This document shows, piece after piece, positions 31,777 through 42,064 of a DNA stretch of 64,000 bases. A program made the position numbers and the translations under genes. Positions within the stretch are counted from its first letter, which is position 1. Each line of letters begins with the position of its first letter. Where the stretch lies: NCBI GenBank assembly GCA_026770025.1, contig JAMXDE010000013.1, positions 1,426,001 to 1,490,000 on the forward strand. Reading direction: 5' to 3'. This DNA is from Craspedostauros australis (lineage: Eukaryota; Bacillariophyta; Bacillariophyceae; Mastogloiales; Achnanthaceae). Below the pieces are notes generated by a model that made no database searches, had not been told where the DNA came from, and saw nothing but the letters and a program-made list of their open reading frames with translations.

Positions 31777-32458
31777 GCATGCCATCGTGATGCTCTACTA
31801 CTCGTCCGGGTACGTACACCCGATCGCCAGCGGCGGGAACTCTAGCTTCCATCGACTCAGGTCGGTTCCCCACTCGCATTGAACGATATAATTGACCGGC
31901 AGCATGTACTAAATCTAGAAGCGATGTTGATTTTGGTCAACACATCCTCGTCGAGTGCGCAAGTTCAAGTCATTGGAGTGCCAGCAACATGTCTGTCGGG
32001 ACGGGCTGGAACAGGTGACTGTCGTGTATTAGCAGGTATGTGCTTCGTGGTACAACATTGACCAACCCTCCCGACACGGATGCATGGAGCTCACAGGGAC
32101 TGGAGTACTCTCGGGAGCGTAATGCACAGACCTGAATACGAGTGCGGTAGAGCGGTGCTTCAGTCTGCTTTCTGCATTTGTACACACACCCCCATCTCAA
32201 TATAGTAGCACCATGTATCCTTTGACAAATGTGAACTAAGCGGGGTTCGAGTATTGTGCTGTTTCAAAAGCTCAACAGAGCGTCATGTTCTATTTGGGTT
32301 ATGGTGCTCCTGCATTCCAACAACATCCAATGCGGTTGTCATCGTCATCGTCCTCTCGCCTGGAGCAAGCATTCTCGTAGTCTCGCGCATCAGCAGAGCG
32401 AATCATGAGCTGGAACCACAGAGATCTCAGCGAAGCCAGGGACCACTTTACGAATAGT
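31777..32458. other. Intergenic region between convergent genes
   Basis: Some 680 bp downstream of the oxidoreductase gene and of the small two-repeat protein gene. I see nothing coding and no recognisable repeat. Confidence 0.4.
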
Positions 32459-33150
32459 CTAGTCATCCTCATTCCATGACTTCTTTGTGTATCCGAAGAA
32501 CTTGGCGGCCGTTTGCTGCTCCTTCGTCAGCTCGTCCCAGTCATATTCATCAAGTGGGAGGTCGGAGTCTGTTGCGGGGTGGAATATCACCGTGTGCGAC
32601 ACGTTGGCATGTGGATGGCCCACCACAACGAAAGATACACGTCGCAGCATGCAGAGCGATGGAAGAGACGGCGGTGAGCGCGGTGAACGTTGCGTACATA
32701 TGGGTCTACTCGCAGTGTGTCACGCCACAAGCTGGCTGCAAGGCGGAAGGAATCCACCGCATTCATAGCAGCAAATGAAAGGGCTGCCAGATAACCGCCT
32801 GCAACTACCGTGGTTGCGATGCATCGGAATCAATCAATCAATCAACGAATCCGTCAATGAATCAATTGACGGACCGATCGACCTGGCAGCCGTGGTGTGC
32901 ATCATGCTGTGTACACCATCGTCAACTCGGAAGCAAACCGCAGTGTGGCGCAGGCGAATCGCCACCGCTGAAGGCTCCATCGCCAATGTTGGCGTCAGCA
33001 CTACCGCGACCGTCCCAAATCCCACCATGAGCGGCAACCCTCCGACGTACCCTTGTCCCACTTCTTCTTGTCATACCCGAGCACCTTGGCGTACTTCTTG
33101 GCCTCGTCGTCGAGCTCGCTCCAGTCGTAATCGTCGTACTTGTCGCTCAT
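32459..33150 (-). CDS. Small acidic two-repeat protein, two exons (69 aa)
   Basis: The model is complement(join(32459..32568, 33051..33150)). Exon 1 begins MSDKYDDYDWSELDDEAKK and runs to the donor AAGG|GTACGT. Exon 2 resumes after CAACAG with DSDLPLDEYDWDELTKEQQ and stops after SWNEDD. The split codon becomes Asp. Each exon encodes one copy of the same motif: Y-D-W-x-E-L, then a helix with A-K, then G-Y-x-K-K-x-W. I know this W..L...A...GY....W motif from many algal and stramenopile proteins, often beside other domains, but not its function. The identical exon-wise repeat strongly supports the splice model. The intron is 482 bp. No targeting signal, so probably cytosolic or nuclear. Confidence 0.75.
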
Positions 33151-33988
33151 CTTGCTGTCTCCTCTGTTGTCGCCTCGGGGGATTTCAGTTGTTGTGATTG
33201 CGACGAGACTTGTGAGAATAATGCATCACGCACAGCGCAAAGTCGCGCAGTCGCAGCATTGCTTCGAGCTGTTGGTTGGAGGCAGCGGTCGTGGTGTGCA
33301 CAACGAAACATGCGTTGGGCGTGTTTGGTTCCTGTCATTGGCATAACGGCAAATAACGTTCTGGTACAAATGGAAGCGTGTTTCGTGCAAACATACGAAG
33401 ACTAAAATAGAAATGCGGGACTCGGTGGGGACACTGTTTGAGAATTTAGGGTCTCGATTGTGACCACACGAAGTTCCGCGTCAGCCTTTTCTTCCCGAAG
33501 AACGGGCTAACTTCGGCGAGGTTGTGGGGAAGAAGTGCGGTGTTCGAGTGGGAGTGCGCGCCATCAGCCACGAAGATTCAGGGCATGCGGGGACACGTGC
33601 TCAAATACTGGTGGCATCATCTGTCGATCTCTCTCCGGAGAGATGGGTGGAAGGATCCGAGTTACATGCCTGTACAAACAAACTAGAGAGAGAGAGGACA
33701 CGAGCAAGCCATGAGTGTTGGCAATCGTGTGCGTATTGACACTGTTGTTCTGTTATCCAAACACTGCTGTACGCTCTTCCATGCTCCAGCTCGTAATCAC
33801 ATCACCTCTTCACACAGGCGTGCAAGTGTTCGTGCCCCTACTCTCAAGAGAGGAGAGGTGAAATGAATGTGTATGCGGGCAATACTTCTCTAGTATGTAC
33901 CATACTCAACTTCACTCTCCAGCACTGTTGAGAAAAGCAATACGATTGCACCATCCTCATCCTCATCCCATACACACACACACTCTCT
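33151..33988. other. Intergenic region
   Basis: About 840 bp between the start of the two-repeat gene and the 3' end of the SGNH hydrolase gene. No coding frame or notable repeat was seen, apart from CA-rich DNA at 33950-33990. Confidence 0.4.
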
Positions 33989-35191
33989 CTACAGATTCGC
34001 ATTCGGTGATGGATCGTTTCCACCCCCATCGGCACCATCGTGCTCGGCTCCTGTCTTGGTTTGGGAGTATTCGCATTGAATCTTCCACGCGACATCCGCC
34101 AGCAGCATGGCCTCATCCGTCGTCGGAAATGCGGGAAGGCGGTCGTCATCGTTTCCGTCTTGTTCCGCATTCGGGGCAAAGTAGCGCGTCGATTTCCACA
34201 ATGCTGCGCTGTACCGCAATGGGGGCCGATCGTGGGCACCCCAAATGGAGTAATACAACACGCAGGCCTGCAGCCACGTTCCGTGGGGGCTCGGATGAAA
34301 ATCGTCGGGTGCATACAATCGTCGCCACAGGTCCACATTGGTCTGACGCACATGCCGATACGCCATGCCCACGTGAGCGATCTCAGCACGCAACGGCGAC
34401 AGCGCATCGACGTAGGATTGGTATCCAGCCAACACACGGTCTGTGAATGCCTCGAACGTGCCAAGATCGTCGCAGCCTTGCACCGTGTCGCGATATGCCG
34501 GAGTTTGCAGGAAGATGACGATCATGGTGGTCGTGGCGGGCGCTGATTCATTGTGCTGCTGTCGTTGGCGCAGCAATGGCAAGTAGTCGCGCTGCAGCGA
34601 CGCGATCGTTGATTGTCGAGTCGTCAGCCTCGCAGGTGATTGCGTATGGTCGTTCAGGATGATGATATCCAGCGCATCAGTGCCTCCCATGCCGACACTA
34701 TTGCTTGTCTCTGCCTCGCTATTGCCGCTCGCCTGTCGTTTTGGCAGCAAGAGATCTTGGACTGTCGGTGCGCCGATGTCGTAGCTCCCGTCATCTCGTA
34801 GGCTCGTCGCAGATGCGAATTTGTTTCTCATTCCATTGCCTTGGCCGAACAAGGATACGAGGCTCGCTCCACCGCGCAGGCACGAATCCTGATGGACCTT
34901 GGAGCATACCTCCTGCAGTATGCTCTGCAGCAATCGCGGGCAATCGTTGTAGTATTGGATGGAGTTGCCCAAGCATGATACCTGGATGGAAGATGGGGCT
35001 GTCGGCGATGGCGGCCCCATGAATTCGTCTGGATGTGGGGAAGCCCGCAATGGGGATCTCGTCCGATGTTTCAGCCAATGCTGGCCAGAGAAGTCGATGG
35101 ACGCTGGGCGGCAAGGGTCGAAAGCGTCAGCGTAAGAACCTGCCAATGCGATCACGCAATAGAGAGTGACTGCTCTGCACCAAGCAATCAT
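33989..35191 (-). CDS. SGNH/GDSL-like hydrolase, exported or plastid-targeted (400 aa)
   Basis: A signal peptide (about residues 1-23) ends in ADAF-DPCRP, similar to the plastid junction motif. SGNH landmarks appear in order. Block I reads CLGNSIQYYND with the nucleophile Ser at about residue 77. A glycine-rich block II candidate is LRGGASL (residues 105-111). Block III reads IIILNDHTQ with Asn 180. Block V reads APDDFHPSPHG with the Asp 296/His 299 pair. The family hydrolyses acyl or acetyl esters on lipids or polysaccharides. Block I has GNS where classical members have GDS, as in some DUF4886-like or plant TBL-like relatives. The C-terminal 30 residues are Gly/Asp-rich. Single exon; the substrate cannot be predicted. 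Confidence 0.72.
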   Translation of the reverse strand: MIAWCRAVTLYCVIALAGSYADAFDPCRPASIDFSGQHWLKHRTRSPLRASPHPDEFMGPPSPTAPSSIQVSCLGNSIQYYNDCPRLLQSILQEVCSKVHQDSCLRGGASLVSLFGQGNGMRNKFASATSLRDDGSYDIGAPTVQDLLLPKRQASGNSEAETSNSVGMGGTDALDIIILNDHTQSPARLTTRQSTIASLQRDYLPLLRQRQQHNESAPATTTMIVIFLQTPAYRDTVQGCDDLGTFEAFTDRVLAGYQSYVDALSPLRAEIAHVGMAYRHVRQTNVDLWRRLYAPDDFHPSPHGTWLQACVLYYSIWGAHDRPPLRYSAALWKSTRYFAPNAEQDGNDDDRLPAFPTTDEAMLLADVAWKIQCEYSQTKTGAEHDGADGGGNDPSPNANL

Positions 35192-36023
35192 AGGGTACCG
35201 AGATCTCTTGGCATGCCATCACCTACAGCCAATGATCTCGATGTTTGGCGCCGATGAATGTGGTGGCTCTGCTCCATTCCTTCCACATTGCTGATGATGG
35301 CCACAGCAACAACACCAAAGATCCGGCTGTGTCGTATCTTGTGGGACGTCATTCAAACACGCACGTTTCTGGACTCACGCACCAGTCGTTGTTGACAATA
35401 ACACTCCTATTTTTGCATGTTTCGGATGTCCGAATGGCGTTTTCGTGATTGAAAACAGTAAAGTCGCTGTGCCAAAATCGAGAATGCAACGTACTATTTC
35501 CGTCTTCCAGCGTCGAAAGACAACTAATTACGAAGCAATCTGGAGATGAATGGGCTGTGTCAGGCAGGTCCCACCATGAAAGCGACTAAATTGGTCTGAT
35601 TTGTTGTCGATCAAGTATCAACGATCACAATCCCGGTTCAAGGTGGTTTGGCACCACCATTTATGTGCTTCGCAGGTCACGAGACTGTCGCAAGATTCGT
35701 TCGTGACATGCGAGTTTCTGCTTGGGCTATCTGCGACCACACCAAAGATCACGTCATCCGTTCCGCCCAAAATCTCGCGAAGCAGGTTGCGCCTGTTTTC
35801 CTTCGTACCATCACCAGAGAGGTTGGTGGACAAGGAGAAGGAAGACAGAGAAGCAAGACCGAAAAGCAAGCCTCGACGATAACCGTCACAATAATCCAAC
35901 AATCACAACAATCACAACATTCATCCGCAACATCCGCAGATAACCATCGCGAACAGCTGTCAGCCCATAAACTTGGCTGTTGCCATCTCATGCAAATCAA
36001 CCACAACACGCAGCACATCAACC
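35192..36023. promoter_or_regulatory. Upstream region of PPC-repeat gene copy 1
   Basis: The part from about 35655 to 36023 is homologous to 43825-44236 upstream of copy 2: CTTCGCAGGTCA, GCGCCTGTTTTCCTT, GATAACCGTCACAATAATCC and AGATAACCATCGCGA are shared. It includes the leader and probably the promoter of the duplicated unit. The left part (35192-35650) shows nothing recognisable. Confidence 0.5.
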
Positions 36024-39000
36024 ATGGACCGAAACAACGGCAACAACGACAACGACAACAACATCGCAAACAATGCTAGTCCAACCAGCGCAACCAATGA
36101 GGAGGTCACGATTGGAGCGATCTCGGTGATTCCGTCTCAATCGCCACGCGCCTCCGCTGCCTCCGCGACGACGCCTCAGAACGGCGGAGACATGGAATCC
36201 GTTGTCTCCGAACCCGGACCGCAAGCGAGAAGAGAAAAGGCGCGAAGAACCAACCAAGCGGGGGATCTTGTATCACCAGTGGCCGCCGCAGGCCGGCAAG
36301 TCAGCAAGGGGGCGTTCTCACGGATGACGTCTCCAGGAGCCTACGCAAGTGGAAACTCGGGAGAGATGAGCAGGCAAGATCGCAGCAGTCCATTCTCGCC
36401 ATCGGCCAGCAAGTCCGGAGCTGTGCCCCAACTTCCATATGGTTCATCCCTTGCAAGCAACCAGAACGCCGACAGAACCTCCGAAGCTCTGTACCGAAAA
36501 ATTCTCCTCGAAGACGAGCAGACTACCATCACTGGCGACGATGGCGCTGGAACCAACAGCCGTGGAGACACCATCCCATCATCGGCAGCAGGCAGCAAAC
36601 CCATCTCCTCGCAAATGGTGGAAAGCCAGGGACATTCGAACAGCGACCTCTTGCACATGTCGTTCGACAGTCGTCCTCCCAGCGCGAAAGCTGGCCGCCA
36701 AGACTCTCAGATTGGCGCATTCCAGGCGTCACCGACTCCCAACAGCTTTGATGCGCACGAGGCTGAACGGCTTGATGGTGGCGTTTTCGACCCGTTGGTT
36801 AGAGATGTTTCAACAGAACGGGACGATACGAAACCCAAGAAGGTCCTACCGCAGGCGGTGCTTCTGCAGGCGGACCCAGTCACGCCGGATGGCGAAATGC
36901 AGAAGGATGTTACCGACGCTGAACGTCAGAAGATCCGGGAGGAGGCAGAGGAAAATGCCCGCAAGAAGGTCGAAGGAACTGTGGTGCATGCCACGATGGC
37001 AGAGGATGTGATCGATATCAACGCGACATCTTCCGACAAGCAACGGTCCAAGTCGATCATCATCTGCGTCGTCTGCCTCATCTTGATCGGCGTCATTGTT
37101 GGCATCGTCGTCGGCGTTCAATCCAACTCGTCGGATTCATCGTCGTCGGCGACGAACCCAACTGACAATGGCGGCAGCGGCGGCGCAACATCACCTCCCA
37201 CCAAAAGTCCAGTCGAAACGATGCCGCCGACGACCATGCCGCCGACATTCTTCCCGATCATCGACACCGACGCACCATGCACATCCAACAGCTTCTGCGA
37301 GTGCGCTCTGGACATCAACGAAACCGACATTGGCGAATTCCTGTTCGGAAGCACCGCCGGTGCAACAACTGATGCAGTCAGCACGTGCGGAGGCATCTCA
37401 AGGAACGGTGCAGGTGTTTGGTATCGAATGAAAAGTAGCTCCTTCACGGATGCGAACGGCACTACCCCAACAGACGTAAACACGCCGGCCCCACGCATTT
37501 TCATGGCGTCGCTTTGTGCATCACCGCCTTCCGAACAAGGCACCGATTATGACAGCCAGATTTCGATCTTCGCGGGTGATCGATGTGATCGACTGCAGTG
37601 CGTCGCGGGCAATGATCAAGGTGGCGTTGAATGTAACGACAAGAGCCGCGCATCGTTTGTCCTCAATGGCAATGTCGACGAATCGTACTACATCTATGTC
37701 CATGGCTTTCGTTCATCTCGCGGTCACTTCGCCATGGAAGTCTCCGAACTGCCGAGCAGCTCCCGGTGCGAGGATGCCGTCTTCGTTCCTGCATCAACGG
37801 ACTCAGTGATATCCTCAACTAAGAGCGGAATCGTCCAGCCTCCGGAAGTTGGGGATTGTGGCAGTGCCGTTTCCACTGCGCCCGGAGTGTGGCTCGAACT
37901 GGCTTTCGCTCCCTTTTTTATCGATTTGGGATTCGCCGCTTACGTGATAGCGACTCCTATCACTGATGGATTCATTCCACAAGTTTCCCTGTTTGAGGGT
38001 GGCAGCTGTGATGAATCTCAATGCATCAGTGGCAGAGTGGGGATCGCTTCCGTCGTGCCAAACTCTGACGATCGCTACTTCGCCTTGGTGCATGGAGTCG
38101 GCAATACTGTTGGCGATTTCGTACTCTCCATTCAGGCATTCCCTTCTGCAAACGAAGACAAGAAGGCACCATTCGCAGTGTTCTGTGCCTCACCAATCGG
38201 GCTTCCCATCGGATCGAATATCTCCACCACCCTCGATGGGCTAGTTCCAGAGGTTGATCCCGTCGTATCATGCGGAAACGACGTTCTCATCGACACCAGA
38301 GGCAGTTTCTTTGATGCCTACCGAGGACGTTGGTTCAACACGACTGGCACAGGCTCCATTCTGCGTGCATCAACGTGCAACGCAAATACCAAGATCAACA
38401 CCAAAATCAGCGTGTTCACTGGGACATGTGGAGATCTGCAATGCATCGATGCCAATGATGATGCATCCACGTTCCTGCGTGCTGAAAACGACGAGGACAG
38501 TGAGAACGAATTCTGCAGCGTGTTGGAGTGGTACGCACATGAAGGAGTGGAGTACAAGCTCATTGGTACGTGAGACTTGCATTGTTGCGAGTTGGATGCC
38601 TTTTGCTTCTGATTCCGTGCACGGAATTCCACTGCTTGTGTCCCGATTGCCTGTATCTCCTTCAAGTACGTTGGTCAACGATTCTTCTCACCTTTCACAA
38701 CCACCTGCTTTCCATGAACTGGATGACTCTTGCTGTACATCTACTCGTATCACGCGACATGCCTCTCACCAAAATAGTTCACACACCAGAAGACCGATCA
38801 CCCAACAAATTCGATTGCACAATCACACTGCGGGAAGTGGATCCATCTTCAAACCAGACATGCCAAACGGCAACCGCAATCCCGACGGATGGGACCACCA
38901 CCATCGGAGTGCTACATCCAACCATCAAGACAGTGGAAGAGATGCCTCCCACCATTCCCATCATTTCCGATGACACACACATAGTCACAGAATCGGACGA

Positions 39001-40537
39001 TCACGATGAGTACCTCTTCTGGTACAGCGTCAAGGGAACCGGCCAACCGCTCACAGCATCCACATGCCATCCAGGATCCATGCTGCTGCAAACATCTACA
39101 TCCACATCCACATCCACATCGATCTTCATCTTTGCTAACGATGGCAACACGGCATCCTGTGACAACCTCCGCCAGCTCATCGATGTGACCTCAGCAAGTC
39201 CATCGCCAGAGTTCTTGGTCAAGACACCCTGCAACAATCACACATCCGCCACATGGAAGACGACGTTCGATCAAGAGTACTTCGTCGTCGTCAAGCTCGC
39301 AGTTGAGAACACAGCAGCTGTTGCTGGTGCAGCTAGTGTTGGTACCGATACTGTTGGTAGCGACATTGACAGTGACGCGCAGCAGGTGACGATGAATACC
39401 GATAGCGATACCGATAGCGACACGACCACACTGCATCCCACCTTCACCCTCACTGTTGAGGATGCAGCCGTCAACGACAAGTGCAGATCGGCTATCGGTC
39501 CGCTGCCCCTCGATGGCAAGTACAGAACCATCACAACAAGGAGCGCAACTCGCAGTTTCATCAGCGTCAAAGGTGATCGCACCATTCAGGACTATCCATC
39601 ATGTCCATCGACAACCTCATCTGACACAGACGCCGAAGGACGTGATGTGTGGTTCTCCTTCATCGGGAACGGGATGGACCTCATCGCATCCACATGCTCC
39701 ATCTACACACAGTTCAACACGCAGGTGACGATGTACCGCGGCGATGAATGCACGTCCTTGTCATGTGCCGCCAATGTCGACGACTCGGTAGGATCCACAG
39801 ACGCAGTGCCGTCGATTGGGATGGAGATGAACTGCAGCGATGTGTTCTTGAGTGTGAATCGCGACTTCAACGAGATCGCGCAGGGCAGAGGCAGGTCCAT
39901 CCGATGGACGTCAGAGGTGGACGTCCTGTACTTCATCCGTGTGTCTGGTCGTGACCTGGACGAGGACTACGGCGTCGTGGACTTCCGCATCTCCCCGTAC
40001 AACGACATCTGCAGCCGAGCGATCTCGTTGGAGCTGGTGACATCAGGGTCGTCAGCGGTTGCGGTGGGACGAATCACAGGCACATCTGAGGGTGCCCTTG
40101 AGTATGGGGGATGCGACGCCCCACCCCAAACTCGAGGCACTGGTGGAGTGTGGTACAAGGTGAAAGGCACAGGCGGTCCGATGTATGCCTCGACGTGCAA
40201 CACTGCAGGTCGGCTGCCCACGTATGTTTCCATCAGTGAGATCAACTTCGACCACTACGGATCTGTCATTGTTGACAATATTGACACGGATCCAAACTTC
40301 CCCGTCATCATCATCGTCGATGAACCTTATCCACGGACGAGAGCCGTCGATGAAGATACCTTCAGCTGCGATGTGCTACAATGTGTGGATACTGAGCGAG
40401 AAGACGGGAGCAGCACCATCACAGCGTGCGGATCACACCACCAGGTGCTCTGGAACTCCACGGCGTCTGTGACGTACTACATGATGGTGCAGAGCTTGGG
40501 AGGCGAGTTTGACTTGGAGGTCGGGAGCATGGCGTGA
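36024..40537 (+). CDS. Large type II membrane protein with six PPC-like extracellular repeats, copy 1 (1433 aa)
   Basis: The model is join(36024..38565, 38778..40537). The donor ATTG|GTACGT and acceptor AAAATAG|TT keep frame. There is no signal peptide. About 340 polar, Ser/Pro-rich residues precede one membrane segment (about residues 344-366, ICVVCLILIGVIVGIVVGVQ), so the long C-terminal part should face outside. That part has six units of roughly 110-190 residues. Each starts with a Cys (for example NQTCQTATAIP, NDKCRSAIG, NDICSRAISL) and runs through VWY/FWY-x-V-x-G-x-G, an (A/R)STC motif and, in most units, a Q/SI-x-x-(F/Y)xGxC-x-x-L-x-C strand. This matches the bacterial pre-peptidase C-terminal (PPC)-type fold. 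A cell-surface adhesion or matrix role is likely. A Ser/Asp/Thr-rich stalk follows the membrane segment. Confidence 0.78.
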
Positions 40538-41101
40538 GAAGGAAATGTCATGGAGGTGGTGGGAAAGATCATATTAATGGTGGTGGTTGTAAGGGTCATA
40601 ATTTCATAACTGGCCAACCTCGTTCACCCCAATTTCAAGTCACGACCGTCAGTCCCATAGTCGTCTGTTGGAAATCCAGGGCGGTGGTGATAGTAGAAAG
40701 TGAATCATTTGTTAGAATCTACTTCTCTGAACTGTGAGCTCTTCAGTGCTCTTGATTCCAAAGTTCGATCTCCTCCTGAGATCTCCATGGGTCTCTCCGT
40801 TGGTCTAGCAGGCATCCATCTTGCATTCATTGCAAATTCATCATGGACATGTGTGCACCACCGAGTACCCCATATCCGTGCACACAAGCACGTTGTCCTC
40901 CGCTGATAGTTTCGATGCCTTAGACATTGCCGAGTCGTAGGCATCATACAGATCGGTTCATTCGATCAGGTCACGGTCTCCCATCTGTCATGGGAACACC
41001 CTGGATGGGGTCTCTCTCAGCTCCTCATCATCGCACATCTCCGATGCTTCTCCAATCGTTTCTCCAATTACTTCACCAATTACTTCACCAATCATTTCAC
41101 T
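40538..41101. other. Intergenic region between PPC-repeat gene and solo LTR
   Basis: About 560 bp. Direct repeats of a 12-bp unit (TTCACCAATTAC and variants) occur at 41051-41100, right before the LTR. The terminal CGTGAGAAGGAA just after the stop is shared with copy 2. Confidence 0.45.
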
Positions 41102-41912
41102 TGTCGAGATGTACATGTGAGTATATGTCGAGATGTACGTGTATATGTGCATCGTTAACCTGTTATTCTCTCATACGCACTTAGACGGTTAAACTACATT
41201 CGTGTAAATAGCATGCTGTGATTCGTCAGAATTACAGCGGAAATGGAACACACGAAAAAGAGCAAGATTTCTGGAGGAAATTTGCAATCAACGATTTCTG
41301 AGAGAATTGGAAATATCGTCCGTCCATCCATCAATGGCAACGTACGGTACCAAGCGAATCTCGAGGCACCTCCCAAATAAACCTCAGATGACAATATCAT
41401 CTGACAGACCATCGCATCATTGATGGAACGTGGCATCTGGAGAGCAGAAGGAGGCCTACTGACGTTGACAGGATGCCATCATGTCACCACGTCGACATCT
41501 GTCTCCATGTCAGAAGCAGAAGGTAAAGATCGGATGACCGAAGGGCATCAAGATCATGGATACAGGAGGTGAAGTTCAAATGGTAAGTACTCATGGAGTA
41601 GGAACCAATAGTGAATGAATGAAGTGTCGAATGCAGAGCATGCATCGAACACAGAGTATCGTGTAGCACAAAGCACACGATGCTGAAACAGACAGAGAGA
41701 ATACAGAGAGGAGCGAGAGAGCATCTCGCGTACCGACTCATAGTCGGAGACCGAATCTACAAAACAGATTCAAGCGCCAAGAGCATCGGGCAAGAGAACG
41801 GGCATACACCAAGAGGATTGGAGTGCTCAACTAATGAAATAGCAAACAGACCAACTATCAACCAATACCATCTTCCACGATGGTAGGCTTCCGTGAGCGG
41901 AACTTGCCAACA
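41102..41912 (+). repeat. Solo Copia LTR (C), same family as element 1
   Basis: It runs from TGTCGAGATGTACATGTGAG to GCGGAACTTGCCAACA, in opposite orientation to element 1, and matches LTR A over its whole length with modest divergence. No internal retroelement sequence is attached on either side, so it is a solo LTR, usually left by recombination between two LTRs. Left flank TCACT; the right flank is occupied by the palindrome, and no target duplication is visible. It lies between the two PPC-repeat genes. Confidence 0.85.
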
Positions 41913-42064
41913 GCCGTCGGCGATAGGCCAATGGCTACCAATAATTACCAAAAAGTGCCAAAAAAGTGGAAATTAGCCACTGGCCACTAGTGGCTATTGG
42001 CTAATTTCCGGTTTTTTGGTAATTATTGGTAATTATTGGTAAACATTGGCATATCGCCGACGGC
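41913..42064. repeat. 152-bp imperfect palindrome (foldback/MITE-like)
   Basis: The sequence reads GCCGTCGGCGATAGGCCAAT at one end and its near-complement ATTGGCATATCGCCGACGGC at the other. The arms pair along the whole length around the centre CCACTAGTGG at 41984-41993. The trinucleotide ACA flanks both ends (41910-41912, 42065-42067) and may be a target-site duplication. The RNA would form one long hairpin. It starts at the exact base after the solo LTR. Confidence 0.85.

Noticed and set aside
30763..31785. 340-codon minus-strand frame
   Set aside because: Antisense of exon 2 of the Gfo/Idh/MocA gene; strong codon bias keeps the reverse strand open.
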